The notes under the pieces were generated by a model. It had not been told where the DNA came from. It made no database searches and saw nothing but the letters and a program-made list of their open reading frames with translations. Below, piece after piece: positions 1-11,812 of a stretch of DNA of 64,000 nt. The position numbers and the translations under genes are program-made. The stretch spans positions 620,001 to 684,000 of the forward strand of contig JASBNA010000018.1 of NCBI GenBank assembly GCA_038087015.1. Reading direction: 5' to 3'. This DNA is from Cerrena zonata. Taxonomy: Eukaryota; Basidiomycota; Agaricomycetes; Polyporales; Cerrenaceae. Each line of letters opens with the position of its first letter. Within the stretch, counting starts at the first letter, position 1.

Positions 1-353
1 ATGCCAAACGAATGAAGGTGATTACATTATTTACAGTGAACAAAACTAATACCAGAACCAATATAAGATACAATAGCTGTAAGAACAGATGCACAGCCTC
101 TGCATGAATCGGGTAGTGTATGTGACAAGAGCGATAGCAAAAAGAAAAACAAATGCGACGACCGGTGAATCATCTACGAAAGGTATAAGGGTGTCCTAAA
201 GGATTTCAACATAAGTAAAGGGAAAAGAGGGTACGAGTAACACGATAGCATGGCAATAGATCCTATCCACGTTGTGTCAAATCGCGTACACAGATGATTT
301 GAAAAACAGCTTACCAGATAGATGAGATGGGACATAGGGATAAAAACAAGGGT

Positions 354-1360
354 TCACATAATTATGCACCGATCGATACGATTTCGCGACTTTGTCTTTT
401 CCTTTCGCTTCTTCAAAGGTTCGTCGGGATATCTCCGTCGCATTTGACCTAACAGGTCATGGAACACGTCCGTAACGTGCCAGTTATTCTTGGCCGAAGT
501 CTCGTAGAACGGTAGCCCCCATCTGGCTGCGAGATCTTTGATAGTATCCCGCGTTACCTCCCGTTCACGTGCCTTTTCAATTGCCATTAGACGTCGGGCG
601 CAAACTATAACCCACGGCAAAAAAGGGAGCACTCACGAGATCCATCTTTGTACCGACGACGACGATGGGAATGCTCTGCTGTAAGCGATGTGCCATCAGA
701 AAATCAAGCAAATCATAGCAGCGGTACACAGCAACGTACGCCTTCCTGAGCCTTGATCATTTGTATCTGCTGGCGGATGTTGTCGACGTCCTGTAACGTG
801 CTTTCCTGCGTAAGACTAGGGATGGTGGCTCAGTCGGTGGGTGGGATGAGAATGGAGGGGATTTGAAAAAAGTACCTGAAAACCAGTACAAACCCGCGCG
901 CTCTCTGTATCGGATAAGCAGGATGGTCCTTGGATGAGGAAACCGGAGGTACCTTGATGTACACTTCGTTCAAAGCAGTGAACTGTTCCGCGCCAGCCGT
1001 GTCCATGATCTCGAGCTGATCAAAAGTCGCCAAGTGAGCATTTTGTAAAGAAAGCAACGGGAGGACGTACGAGACAAGTCTCCCCCTCGGCCTGGACATC
1101 GCAAGCGTATTCCTCTATGGTGCCAAGGTTTGAGTTTCAAAGAGAGTGCATGTATACGGACATAACGGGACGCGCACCTTCAATAGTAGGATTGTAATCG
1201 GACACGAACCGACCTTGGGCAAAACGAACGGTCAGGGCCGACTTGCCCACCCCTCCAGCTGGATGAAAAGAGAGTTACGGATGTGATATAGGATCCCAGA
1301 TGGGGGATTGGACATACCTCCCAAAACGACGACTCTGTACTTGCGGACAAGCTCCCCCAT
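354..1360 (-). CDS. Rap/Rsr1-like small Ras-family GTPase
   Basis: A membrane-anchored GTP switch, probably for polarity or signalling. The ATG is at 1358-1360 and the TGA at 354-356. Exons I can place are 1318-1360, 1178-1258, 1071-1114, 953-1015 and 876-904, followed by at least two more, all with GT-AG introns. The spliced protein is about 200 residues, normal for the family. It shows the P-loop GAGGVGKS near residue 14, effector region PTIE, switch II DTAGAEQF, base-binding TKMD, ETSAK, a basic tail and a CAAX box CIIM for prenylation. EQF in switch II fits Rap/Rsr1 better than classical Ras (EEY). I infer the subfamily only. It is divergent from the cyclophilin gene, with 259 bp between the start codons. 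Confidence 0.9.
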
Positions 1361-1619
1361 TGTGTGAAAAGACTGTGGAGGATAGGAAAAGAATGCAAGG
1401 GCTTGTGCGGGGGCTTGTGCGGGGCTGGAGAGGTTTTAGGCAGCAGAGATGGGAGGAAGGGAAAGATCAGAAGGGATAGGACTGCAGAGGCATGAAGACG
1501 AGTCTGAGAACTGTTGCATAGATCACAACTCCTTCTGCTGGCACTTCCGAGCCACCATCCCCAATTAGGCCCTTTCACGTGCTCGCGTATCAAATACCCC
1601 TCCTTGCATTCAAACCACC
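1361..1619. promoter_or_regulatory. Shared divergent promoter region with CACGTG box
   Basis: This 259-bp gap separates two start codons on opposite strands, so it must hold both promoters. A palindromic CACGTG, the core of bHLH and Cbf1-type sites, lies at 1576-1581, 39 bp upstream of the cyclophilin ATG. Function is inferred from position. Confidence 0.35.
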
Positions 1620-2899
1620 ATGGTTAGACCAAGAACCTTCTTCGACTTGGCCGTAGACAACCAGTCCGTTGGAAGGTCAGTATCATTTACTGTTATTCAC
1701 TCTTGTTCTCATCTTCCTCAGGGTCATCTTTGAGCTCTTCAACGACACAGCGCCCAAAACATGCGAAAAGTAGGTATGTCCGCACACCCCTCCATTCATT
1801 ACTCTTCATAATCATTTCCCCTCGACGCGTTTCAGCTTTAGAGCACTATGTACCGGAGAAAAGGGCATCTCCCCACTCTCAGACAAACCGCTCTACTACA
1901 AGAGTAGCATCGTCCACCGCTCGATCACGGACTTTATGATCCAAGCTGGAGGTACGTGCCTCTGCACTCCATTATGTCCTTACATTCATCCTCTTGTCAG
2001 ACTTTACCAAACGGAATGGTATGGGCGGCGAGTCGATCTATGGTGGCCCATTCCCCGACGAAGACCTCACAAGACCCGTAGATTCAGAAGGGTACGTCAT
2101 TGCTGCCCCTTCTTTCAATCAATATCTTAAGCTTCTATACAACAGACTTCTATGTATGGCCAACAAGGGTCCGGACACCAATGGATCACAGTTCTTTATT
2201 ACCCTTCGCGACTGTCCTCACTTGAATGGAAAGCACGTCGTCTTTGGGCGTGTTATTCGGGGATACGATGTCGTTCAGAAAATTGCATCAGTGCCGGTGG
2301 ACGAAAAGGACCGACCGACAAAACCAATCGTTATCGTTAATTGCGGAGAGCTGGTCATGCGGTCCAAACCTCAGGAAGAAAATCCAGAAGGCACGTCCGG
2401 TTCATATCGTGAATTTCTGAGCTCATATTGACGTACGCGTTTGATAGCTAAAGCCAAGACCCATGAAAAAGACGCTGCTTCCTCGGACGAGTCTGACCAC
2501 GGAGCTCGTAAGAAACGAAGACACCGACATCGATCACCGTCTAGAAGCGGTGGCTCCGATGCTTCAGACTCTAACCAGGATAAACGTGAACGCCGGAAAC
2601 ATCGCAAGAAGACCAAGAGCAAGCACAAGAAGCGTGACACCTCGAAATCAAGAGGAGATGACCCTGTCGATGATTCCAAGAAGCCAGGGGCTGAACCTGA
2701 AGAAGAAACCGAGGAACAGTATGATGCTAGGTTGGAACGAGAAGAGAAGGAGCGGATAGAGGCGGGTCGAAGACGAGAATTGGAACGGATCAAGAGAAGG
2801 TTGGAGGACGAAGCAGCTCGTGCAAGTACAAATGGTGTCAGATTCAAGGGTCGGGGACGGATGAAGTACATTGACCCCGAGCTTCAACATAGCCGTTGA
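1620..2899 (+). CDS. Cyclophilin-type peptidyl-prolyl isomerase with charged Lys/Arg/Ser tail
   Basis: Prolyl cis-trans isomerase, probably nuclear and splicing-associated. Five introns separate the ATG at 1620 from the TGA at 2897-2899; the product is about 340 residues. The N-terminal half is a full cyclophilin domain: TAPKTCEN, the CTGEKG insert loop typical of larger cyclophilins, VHRSITDFMIQAG, GSQFFITL and LNGKHVVFG. His replaces the Trp before LNGK that contacts cyclosporin, which suggests weak drug binding. The C-terminal 150 residues are Lys/Arg/Ser/Glu-rich, with blocks such as KKRRHRHRSPSR, and end near RFKGRGRMKY, as in SR-type cyclophilins. Joining the tail requires removal of 2391-2447 (GC-AG) or 2409-2447 (GT-AG). 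Without splicing the protein stops at 2431. Confidence 0.9.
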
Positions 2900-3039
2900 T
2901 GACAGAATATCTTCCATTTTCGTGTTCAGATTCCATTGTACATTTCCTAGTACTACGCATCGCCCACATTACATGCACTCCACCGCCTTTCACTTTTCTA
3001 ATACAACGATATCTTAGTGACAGGAGCCCTGAACGACTA

Positions 3040-4025
3040 TCAAAAACACTCACTACCCGGAAGTTTCAACCACTTCGGTATCTTCACCGTCCCGGTTGCT
3101 GACCCTAAGGTTAACGGTCTGGATGAGGGACCGGGGGTGGAAGAGGCGGACGCTGTGTTTGACTCGGGGTCCGGCGGAATTGGGAGATCCTCTGCTCGTT
3201 CCAAGACTGAGGGATCCAGCGGCGCAGGAATAGTCACATCTAGACAACAATCAGGGTTTGGGCGCAACATAAAATATATGCATACATACGATTCAACGAC
3301 TCTTCCAAGAATTTGAGATGTATGATGGACGATGGGGCAAGATGGAGCTCGTATAGAGAAAGGTCGCGGACTTTCGGGTCTGATACCTTCAGTTCACGCT
3401 TCGGTGGTGTTTGGTCTGTATATTTGGATTAAGCGTTGGAATAATGATAAACTAGCATATAGCTTACATAGAACAAACTTGATAGGCTTGACATCTTCCC
3501 GCAAGCAACCGCGTACAAACGCATAGACAGACTTGATCTTGTCGGTGGAAGGGAACGTTTTCTCTAGCTGTGTCCGGTCTGTGAACCTTATACGAATCCT
3601 TGTCTATACGAAATGGCATTCCTGTTATCCATAAACTCGCTTGTAATGAACACTTACAGTAGGGTACTTGGCTCGTTTGCCTTTATCCTCTGCCTCACGC
3701 ATCGTCTGTGTCCTGAGGGGTGCATTTGTCAAGGCTTCTCTCCGAGCCTGAAAGTGAAGCCTGAGCAGCTTTCAAGTCTGCTGCACTAGGCTGGAAGTAA
3801 TCATCTGGTAGATCACCTGTTGGAGAGGGGAATAGAGGTAAGTGACTTGTCGAAATCGATCGACGAATTGTCTAGCGTACGAAGGGTAGCCGAAGTCGAT
3901 TGAGGAGGACGATACACTCTAAACTCAGGCTTTGGAGGTTCTGACGATTGTCCCTCGTCAACGGCTGGAATTGCAGGAGTCGGCTCAGTAGAGGCTGGAG
4001 ATTGATCTTCAACGTTGGCCGACAT
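3040..4025 (-). CDS. UBX-domain protein of TUG/ASPSCR1 (Ubx4) type, with an apparent frameshift
   Basis: Family members bind the AAA ATPase p97/Cdc48. The ATG is at 4023-4025 (a longer frame begins at TTG, not ATG); the TGA is at 3040-3042. Introns remove a 64-nt GTACGC...CAG segment and three more. The spliced reading gives LPDDYF, then NAPLRTQ, a UBX fold (RIRIRFTDRTQLEKTF, YQTPPKREL, SIIHLKF) and the TUG-like ending IPKWLKLPGSE. The N-terminal ubiquitin-like region of animal TUG is absent. Between ASLS and RREAL the frame is broken by one extra base at 3747-3748 (CC on the + strand); unrepaired, it ends soon after at TGA. It is divergent from the PITH gene. Confidence 0.8.
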
Positions 4026-4650
4026 AGTGTCCTTTATGCAGTAGGACAAAGATGAAGAGACTTGTAGGATGTAAAGGTTGCAGTGTTCAAGATACTGGCT
4101 CGGGAGAGCTCAAGCTAGTTTACAGTACAAGTAATGACGACAGCCAACTGAATTTGCTAATCAACATACACGTTGCACCGCCTCTACACTGATCACCTCC
4201 AAGAAGCTACTACTGACTATAGCACTTTGTGAATTCGAGTTGATGTGGAATAACCTGTAGGACATTGTAAGTATGTAATTGGGCGACTGGTCAAATCAAG
4301 TAAAAGTTCAGAATGTAAATAGTTGTCTCATTGTCTTTGCCCCAGAACACGCTGGCGAGCGGTCCCTTTGAATAAGGCGAAAGACGATCGAACGCAAATT
4401 ACAAAAAGTACCATCATTAAGAAAACAAATGGAGGAAGACTCGACTCACTGAATGAAATGTTGAAGAACAAGAAAGGATGTGTTGTATGGAGCGAATTTG
4501 AGTATAAAATGTGTTTGTACGAGTTTGGTTTCTGTGGCTATTGCGTCAGGGCAGGACGAGTAGATCCGTTTTACAAGCTGTAGTTTAAACTGCTCTTAAA
4601 CCTCGTATAAAATCCTATATAGGCTGGAACTTTGAAACATCGGATTCTTG
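4026..4650. promoter_or_regulatory. Divergent intergenic region with TATA-like box
   Basis: This 625-bp gap lies between two divergent start codons. A TATAAAA-like stretch at 4606-4612 is 45 bp before the PITH gene ATG. The short reading frame at 4323-4583 has no family signature and I do not call it. Confidence 0.3.
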
Positions 4651-5579
4651 ATGTCTCACAATCACTCTCATGGAAACTGTAACGACGAAAGTCACGATCA
4701 TGATCATGGCATACCTGAAGGAGAGGGTCCTAGAGATATTCTCTATGCCCGGATAGATCGTCCAAACGTCATCGCACTGAATTCCGAGTCTGGAATGGCC
4801 CAGAAGTTATAAAACCATGGGATCAGCGTCTGGATGAAGCTGTGGTATAATTCCTTCACCTCTCTTTCTAGTCCCCGTTCATTAACCCCAATCGACAGTT
4901 TCTGGAATCAGATGCGGACGACCAGATGTGCATATGGTTTCCCACTTTCACGCCAAGTAGCACAGGTATACTGAATAGCTGACCTTCTAGGATCATCCGA
5001 GTACCTTTCACAGGTTCTGTGAAACTCCGCGCCCTCCTTCTCAAGGCTGGCCCGGCAGATCAAACTCCTGCCAAGGTCTCATTGGTCAGTTGACACAACA
5101 CCATCTTCTGACCATGTTGTTTGAATCGTCGACCTACCTGTTTTATAGTATAGCAATGTCGATCACCTCGACTTCTCGGATATTGCTGGTCTAAAGCCCA
5201 CACAAGAGTTCAATGTTGCGCAAGGACGAGAAGTCGGCGAGTACCACGTCATGTTAGTCCTTACCTCAATCAGAAGGCCCTGTCCATTCGCTGACACTTG
5301 CATCAAGGTCGGCTAAGTTTCCAAGTGTAACGTCAATTACCCTCTTTTTCCCCGCATCGCAGGGGGCCGATACAACTCGTGTTTATTACGTTGGCTTCTT
5401 GGGACAATGGTCCGAGGTATCACAAAAGTTACAAATCCTTCCACGCCGCGGCTAATTGAACTTCTTTTTTTCAGAGGAGGACAGAGCCGATTGTCACTGT
5501 TTACGAGTCCAAACCAAATTTGGCTGACCATGAGAAAATTCAAGGCTTGCAATCGAATTTCAGTGCACCTCCAACGTAG
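4651..5579 (+). CDS. PITH-domain protein, with an apparent frameshift
   Basis: Relatives are proteasome-interacting thioredoxin C-terminal domains (TXNL1, PITHD1). The ATG at 4651 opens a His-rich start with NHSHGN and DHDHG, as in stand-alone PITH proteins; the TAG is at 5577-5579. Five introns leave about 213 residues. Family blocks in order are GPRDILYARID, VIKPWDQR, FLESDADDQ, PFTGSVKLRALLLK, LDFSDIAGLKPTQEF, GREVGEYHV, LFFPASQGADTTR, YYVGFLGQW and NLADHEKIQG. The frame is broken at 4799-4801: CCC stands where CCCC would keep frame, giving a stop at TTATAA instead of PEVIKPW. A 1-nt deletion or sequencing error fits best; no GT-AG intron repairs it without losing conserved VIALN. Confidence 0.85.
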
Positions 5580-6330
5580 CCGCCAACTGGGCTACCATCG
5601 AACTTGTCAATCCGAAATGAAGAGGAATGAAGACCATCGAGCCATCACTCTTGTATTTTTATCACTGTCCCTGTCATGTTTCAAGCTGCCTCTCATCATG
5701 ACGCCATGTGTATTTTACCGTGCATGCGTGCAATTTGTTATTCGTACAGCTCTTTCGTCAGGAGTTGGTCGTATTCAGGTCGTTTTGTGGATCGTACCTA
5801 AGCGTCACTGCCTTTCCTCCTTGCGAAATCACACTTGATGATGGAAACGACCGGTCGCCGCCTTGCGTCACACCCACTGGTGACTCCGATGGTGGTTGAG
5901 GTACTGTACCTCTTCAGATAATTTCCAATGGATAGGTCCGATAGACATCAGTTTGAGTTGACCAATAGAGCCGGCTGCAAGTCGGTAGAGGTCGCAGTTA
6001 CCGCACCTGCCGTAATGTTTGCAAACCGCATAGCTCATGTCCTTTGAACACTAGTATGGCATGGGAAGTACTATCTAAGGAAATGTGCTAACCACTTTTC
6101 CTCAACAATAGAACAAGCTGTGTAAAGTATTGGATGAGTAGTCCGTCGGCGCTGCTTATCAATCTTAAACGTCATTCACAATACTTGACTGTTCAATGTT
6201 CAGTTTGCGAGATAGATCCAAGGAAGTAGTTTTGGTTCCATTCGAATAATCGACCGACGTGTAAGAAGCACATAACAATACAATTTTCCGAGATCGAAGG
6301 CGTTCTTAATAATGGTATTACTTCAGCCAT
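5580..6330. other. Convergent intergenic stretch, nothing recognised
   Basis: This 751-bp stretch lies between the 3' ends of the PITH and UBA4 genes. Reading frames here are short and lack family motifs. It should hold two 3' UTRs. Confidence 0.5.
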
Positions 6331-8023
6331 TCAGTACACGGGGAAATCGCGATCTACGTCTTTCGCCCAAGCACGTAAACCACCAACGAGATCCTTGACG
6401 ATACCTGCCATTCCTGCGTTACGAAGGACATCAACCGCCAACTGTGAATCGTTTCCGAGGCGACAGACAACATATGTCGCCGTTTCCTCGGGTGGCTCGT
6501 CCCGCGTTACCTTGGCGGGATCGGCGACAAGTTCTGCCAAAGGCACATCTGGGAGTAAGTGGTAGGACCATGCCAAAATGGAAAGAAAAGCCGTCAGGTC
6601 AGCGATCAGCATCAGGCTGACGCATTCGCAGGAGGAACGTACTGATGGAATTGGGTAGATGGCATATCCCGAATTCTACCGGCGGCCGGACATCAATTAT
6701 GCGTACCCTCGTCTCAGATTTCAGCGACTCATCTAGGTCCTACAATCCCAACGACCAATTCAGCTGACTGGAGTAAACTGTAAAGTTCAACTAGGACAAA
6801 GCTGACCTGAGCATGAATGCGACCGCCTGGGGTGCCCATCTCCATTCCTTTAGACACCCAGTCCGGTCTCTGGCCCCCGCAGAATGCAACATAGTCTAGT
6901 TCAGAGATAGATCCTATCTTCTCGCCTTCGTTTCCGCATGCAGGGCATGTGGCGCGACGTGATCGAAGCTTGATGTTTCTGAATTGAGGTGACGACAACG
7001 CAGAGAAGATGAGAAGCGTGGGTTTTCCGTCTGCAGATAACGTGTAGCCAAGAGTGACATTGAGTAATCACAAAGCCAAACAACTTGCGATGTGACACAC
7101 ACCATGGAGGCCAGTGAGAATTTTGATTGTTTCCAACGCTTGTAAGTTTCCGATGATTCCAGTGACGACACCCAGAACTCCAACTTCTTCGCAGCTCCCG
7201 CTCACTTCAGGCGCGGGAGGACGAGGGAAAAGGCACCGATAACAGGGTCCGTCAGGTCCTAGGTTGTAGACACAAAGCTGGCCATCAAACTTCTGGGCAG
7301 CCCCGCTTACGAGAGGTTTGTTCAAGGAGACTGCAGTGTCGGAGATGAGATACCTAGTTGGTGCATTGTCTGTACAGTCAAGAATGATGTCGTATGGTTC
7401 AAGCAGGGCGAGAGCGTTCCTTGGCTCCAATGGTTCAACAATAGCATCGACTCTTACACGAGGGTTGATCCTGTCAACCTTTGTGAGTGTGTGGGTAAGG
7501 AAGCGGAAGCGATGTCATACACTTCTACTGCCTTCGCCGCCGAGACCGCTTTTGGTGTACCTATGCGATCCGCCGTGTGAAGTACTTGTCTTTGTAGGTT
7601 TGAAAGTTCGACGACATCATGGTCGATGACTCCAATGCGACCTGGCAACAGGTAAATCGGTCCAATAGCAGAAAGAGAGAATGCATAAGCGTGAGATACG
7701 TACCTATACCGGCGGCGGCCAAGTACTGAATTGCAGGACACCCAAGCCCGCCTGCACCCACTACGACAACGGAGGCTGTTTGGAGCTTAAGTTGGCCTTT
7801 TCTGCCGTGGATTAGTCGTTAACAGGATCGATGGGGTTAGAGCCAACCAGGTAAGCCAAAGCGGTCAAGAATCAGCTGCCTGCCGTAACGTTGGTAGTCA
7901 TCGAGGGACAACATTTCTGGGATTGTTATTTATCAATAAATGAAAGGGACATAGCACATATTGAACATATAATTGCGTACTGCTTTCTTGATCGTTTGTC
8001 TGAATAGTCGGGGACTCTACCAT
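6331..8023 (-). CDS. UBA4: UBA4/MOCS3: Urm1-activating adenylyltransferase-sulfurtransferase
   Basis: Adenylates and then thiolates the C terminus of Urm1 (and MOCS2A-type carriers) for tRNA thiolation and protein urmylation, in the cytosol. The ATG is at 8021-8023 and the TGA at 6331-6333; about 440 residues after splicing. The N-terminal E1-like ThiF domain has YGRQLIL, the nucleotide loop [26 protein letters not shown] and [11 protein letters not shown]. It also has zinc-type CxxC pairs CYRC and CPAC, and SCEEVGVLG with the candidate catalytic Cys. The C-terminal rhodanese domain has [10 protein letters not shown] and the active-site loop CRLGNDSQ. All key residues are present. A first short exon (8023 to about 7978) supplies the ATG; a start at MLSLDDY about 14 residues later is possible. 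Confidence 0.93.
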
Positions 8024-8380
8024 AAGTCCGGTGCGCCGAATATCAACTTGTTTTCTACTCGACGAAGGTGTATGTTGGAAGGCCGGAACAGTAATTTACG
8101 GCAGTCAACGGCAAGATTTTCTAAACGCCGAAAGGGAAGAAATGAGTCTTTGTGGGTCCAACCGTCTATTTCCATATTCGTCCACTTCAACGGCATTTGA
8201 CTATCATCTCTCTCCAGCAACACCTCCATACCACTCGGGTTTACAATAGTTGGCTCCTAGTTCTTCATTCCTGTATCGCTGACTCCTGTCCATTCTCTAT
8301 AGTCCTAACAGTAAATCCGCCGACGGAAGTTCAGCGGCCCAACGAACTTCCTATCTCACTATTCGCAACTGACGCAGATC
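8024..8380. promoter_or_regulatory. Divergent promoter region UBA4/APC10
   Basis: This 357-bp gap lies between two divergent start codons. Open frames here have no recognisable product. No clear TATA or CACGTG element was seen. Confidence 0.3.
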
Positions 8381-9276
8381 ATGACAAGTGCTAGCGCTGC
8401 CGGACAACCTGGTATGGCACTTCCACCGGACGGAACGCCTACATTGCACAAAGGTTAGCGGTCCTCCGAATCACATCGGATTCCTGTCTCTTCATCTCCC
8501 CCACACTACCAGGTCGAAAGGCGCCCATTCTTGCTTGGCCCGACATTGGCTATCTCGCAAAATGGTCTGTATCCTCGTACAAATTTGGATTTGGGCCTGA
8601 GTGTCTTCGCGATGATGATCCCGATACATTCTGGCAGTAAGTGAAGGAAAGTCGGCTTTACCCTTTCCCCTATCCTAACCATTGTTGATAGCTCGGATGG
8701 CCCCCAACCCCATTTCATCACAATAGAGTTTCCGCGAAAGGTGGCAATTCAAGTGGGCATTTTACTACACGTCTCGCTGCAGTCTAGACCTCATTCGAAC
8801 ACTAGAAACTTAGTTTATTTCTCAGTTTTGCTCTCGATGATTCCTACACACCGTGCACGATCTCTATCCGTGCAGGAACGGGTCCCAGTGATCTTCAGGA
8901 CGTCAGACTATTTGCACTGGACAAGCCAGATGGGTGGCTTACCTTTGACGTCTCGACAGAACCTAATGACGATGGTGAAGGTTTGTAAGTAACTCAGCAA
9001 TCTAGACGCGACTGTTCATGGCAGTTATAACATTTAACAGCAAACCGGTGCACGCGTATGTGATACAAGTTGTCATCCTAGCAAACCACATGAATGGCAA
9101 GGACACTCACGTCAGGGGCCTTCGAGTTCTCGGACCTCTAGAGTGAGTCTCCGCTCCGTTCATTTGAGTTGGCTTCATATCGGCTAAATTTGGTCTGCAG
9201 AGAGTCACTTGGTGACGGTGATGATCCCTTCCCTTTTGTGTCCATCAACTTCAAGATGCATCAATGCATACGATAA
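8381..9276 (+). CDS. APC10: APC10/Doc1 subunit of the anaphase-promoting complex
   Basis: Substrate co-receptor of the APC/C ubiquitin ligase, which recognises destruction boxes with Cdc20 or Cdh1. The ATG is at 8381 and the TAA at 9274-9276; about 213 residues after removal of five short introns, close to the family norm. The DOC domain (galactose-binding fold) shows LAKWSVSSYKFGFG, LRDDDPDTFWQSDGPQPH, TIEFPRKVAIQ, LSFALDDSYTPCTISIRAG, HAYVIQVVILANHMNGKDTH and VRGLRVLGP. The protein ends in Ile-Arg, the IR tail that docks APC10 onto CDC27/APC3 repeats. It is divergent from UBA4. Confidence 0.95.
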
Positions 9277-11812
9277 TCAAGAGTGTCCATTGAGACGTTT
9301 CATGCTCATCCACGAGTCGGTACTGGCAAGTACCCTGGATTGTTCTTGCACGCCGGCGCTGATTTGGTAGATTTGGGACGAGGATCCTGGGAGGAGGTGC
9401 TAGCCTCGTGGTGTAAGAGAAGGTCGGTGATTGGAGACCGACCTGCCAGGTACTCGTCGATGTCGGTGCCCTACAATTGCATACTGTCTTACCAATCGCA
9501 CTCCCGATAATATGATGAATGATGGCCTTGGAGACATGCGGTACTTAGGGGCATTCCTGTAGATGCCTCCTCGTGTGCTACGGACGAGCAACGCATGGGT
9601 TGTTTAAGCACCCTTGACCTGATGCTACTGCGATTAACACCGGTCTTGACCATTCTAAGCATGGTCGATCTATCACAGGCCGTGAATTATTCACCATGGA
9701 AAACACTGCCAATCGTAACATGGCGAACTCGAGCTGTACGAGCCCTCCGTAGCTCATCCGTCTGCTGCACGATGATGTATATGTGAGATGAGATTATTAC
9801 ATTAAACATGGCAAGTTTTACAACATGATTCGAATACGTTAAGAATGAGGACGATTGAGTGACGGTCCGACGTCGGTGCGTCTTGCGATTTTGATGATCA
9901 AAAGAGAAGCACAGGGAACACAGCTGAGAGACTTTACGGTGGCATCCGATCCGCCGCGAACCCAATCAGCAGGACGCACTGCCTTCAGGTCGCATCAAGA
10001 AGTGACTCGTCACCAGTGACCAAACGGTTGCAGGTGACTTTTTCCGACTGTTCTCAGCAACTCCTTTTGTTCCTTTTCGCTCGGACGTTGACTTGTCGAC
10101 ACCACATTCTCACGTTCCTATTTAGCATTCTGACGTCTATCTTGGATATCGGACTGTTTATCGCCTTGATGGCATCCGTCCGCTGGTTGCAGGGGACATT
10201 GTGCACTGGTAGGATGCAGCAGAAACAATGTTAGCCAGCGCACAATCGCTAGAACGAGTGCAGAGTCGAATGGTAACAACGGGCTAGCCGGCACGAGGGC
10301 GGGTCTGATCGCGTATGAAAAGACTGGTTGACCATCGATAAAAAAGAACCGTCGGCGGAGAGAATAGGTCTTCCGATGGTGGCGGGAAGAGAAGCGTCCC
10401 CGAAAGTCGGCAAGGAGACGTGAACTAGTAAAATACAAATGGGAGGGAGGAGTTCGATCTGCATTTGTTACCAAACTGCGTGCCAAGCGCACGATGACAA
10501 ACGCTCACTCAAGGCTCTGAGCAGTGTCTCTGAGCAGGGACTCTGAGCTGGGACAAGTGAGAAGGTTTGCGGAGAATTGAAGGTGGGTGGATGGAAATGC
10601 AGAAAGGGGGTTGATGAGATCGATGGGAGAGATGCTAGTGTGTGTGGTTCTATCTGCCTTTCTACCATCAGAGAAGCTGTGCGCTAGGTTGCAACGACAA
10701 GCGGATCCGAAGTCTGCGAAAAAAGGAGGGTGGTCGATGACCAGTAGATGACTCTCGTCCGCACTCTGGCCTTCTGCGCCTTGGAGGGCGGGTCAGCCAC
10801 GTTCCTCCAGGGCGGTCCCCGCGCGCATGACAATGTTGTGCCGCCAGCTGGTGGCGACTGATAGCCATCATCCCCATCACAACATCGGAGTGAGTGAGCA
10901 CTCTAGTGTGCCCCGCCCCAAAGCGAACGTTACGTGGGCGCACGAGGCGTTTGCAGCGCGACGGGACTCGAGGTTTTGAAACGACACACAACTCACGCGG
11001 AACGGAAGTTCCCAATATGGACATATAAGCAAGAAGCGGGATGGTGAGTGGACAGGGTGCGCGTACGGTGATGACCCCGAAAGGGAAGGAGGACAAACAG
11101 GCGACCGAAAATAGAGTGGGGGTATTGAGCTCACAGGAAATTGCTGGCGTACTACTGTAACGGTTGCAGTGCATCAGTAGTACCGAGCCGACTGAGGGCA
11201 CCGGGAAGAGAGGTGCGATGATCTGGATCTGAGGGAGATCCGGATATGGTTTAGCAGGATCATGGAGACCGTGGAGGGTGTGATCGTTTAGGATCTCGCG
11301 GACTGAGGGTGATGTTTCCCGTTGGACACGGTGCAACAGCTGGTGCAACCTGATCTGCTCTGACGTCCCTGGAAAGAACCTTCGCGCTAGGTCCTCTCCT
11401 GAAACGAACGGCTGAATTCTTTTCACAGCGTCTTATCACAGGTCTTTTCAGAAGCGTTTAACTACCTCTACCATGCCATCAAAGTTCGCCCCTCCGACCT
11501 CCCTCTCCTTCCTTCTGCCGTCCTCATCAATATACCCAGTGTCCACATAGACACTGCTTCTGCGAAACGCCTCTTCTCCCCCCACCCTGTAAGTCTTTCC
11601 CCGCAACCACACTCGGTCTGTTGCACTTGTATCCAGTGGCGTCCCTCTTCGAAACACTGTCTCCTAGATTTTGACTTTCCCTACCGATCATCGGCCAAAC
11701 TCTGAACTTACCCGAACCATTTATTAGTGATTGACGTACTCTCGAACTCCTCTCCTCCCCTCCTCGCAATTATCTTGCAACCCTGGCCATCCTTCAATCG
11801 TCTGCAACTTCT
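9277..11812. other. 2.5-kb region without a recognised gene
   Basis: This is the longest gene-free stretch in the gene-rich half, between APC10 and the homeobox gene. The longest frame (10668-11426, minus, 252 codons) has no domain and composition like its surroundings. The last 350 bp before the homeobox ATG are CT-rich, as in fungal 5' UTRs. It may be a long upstream control region or hold a non-coding transcript. Confidence 0.4.

Noticed and set aside
2371..2871. 166-codon minus-strand frame opposite the cyclophilin tail
   Set aside because: Antisense of the Lys/Arg/Ser-rich tail, whose codons rarely make stops on the other strand.
4026..4049. Upstream extension of the UBX protein
   Set aside because: The upstream codon is TTG, not ATG; the first ATG is at 4023-4025.
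10668..11426. 252-codon minus-strand frame
   Set aside because: No domain, no conserved-looking blocks and no splice context; GC-rich intergenic DNA easily gives such frames.
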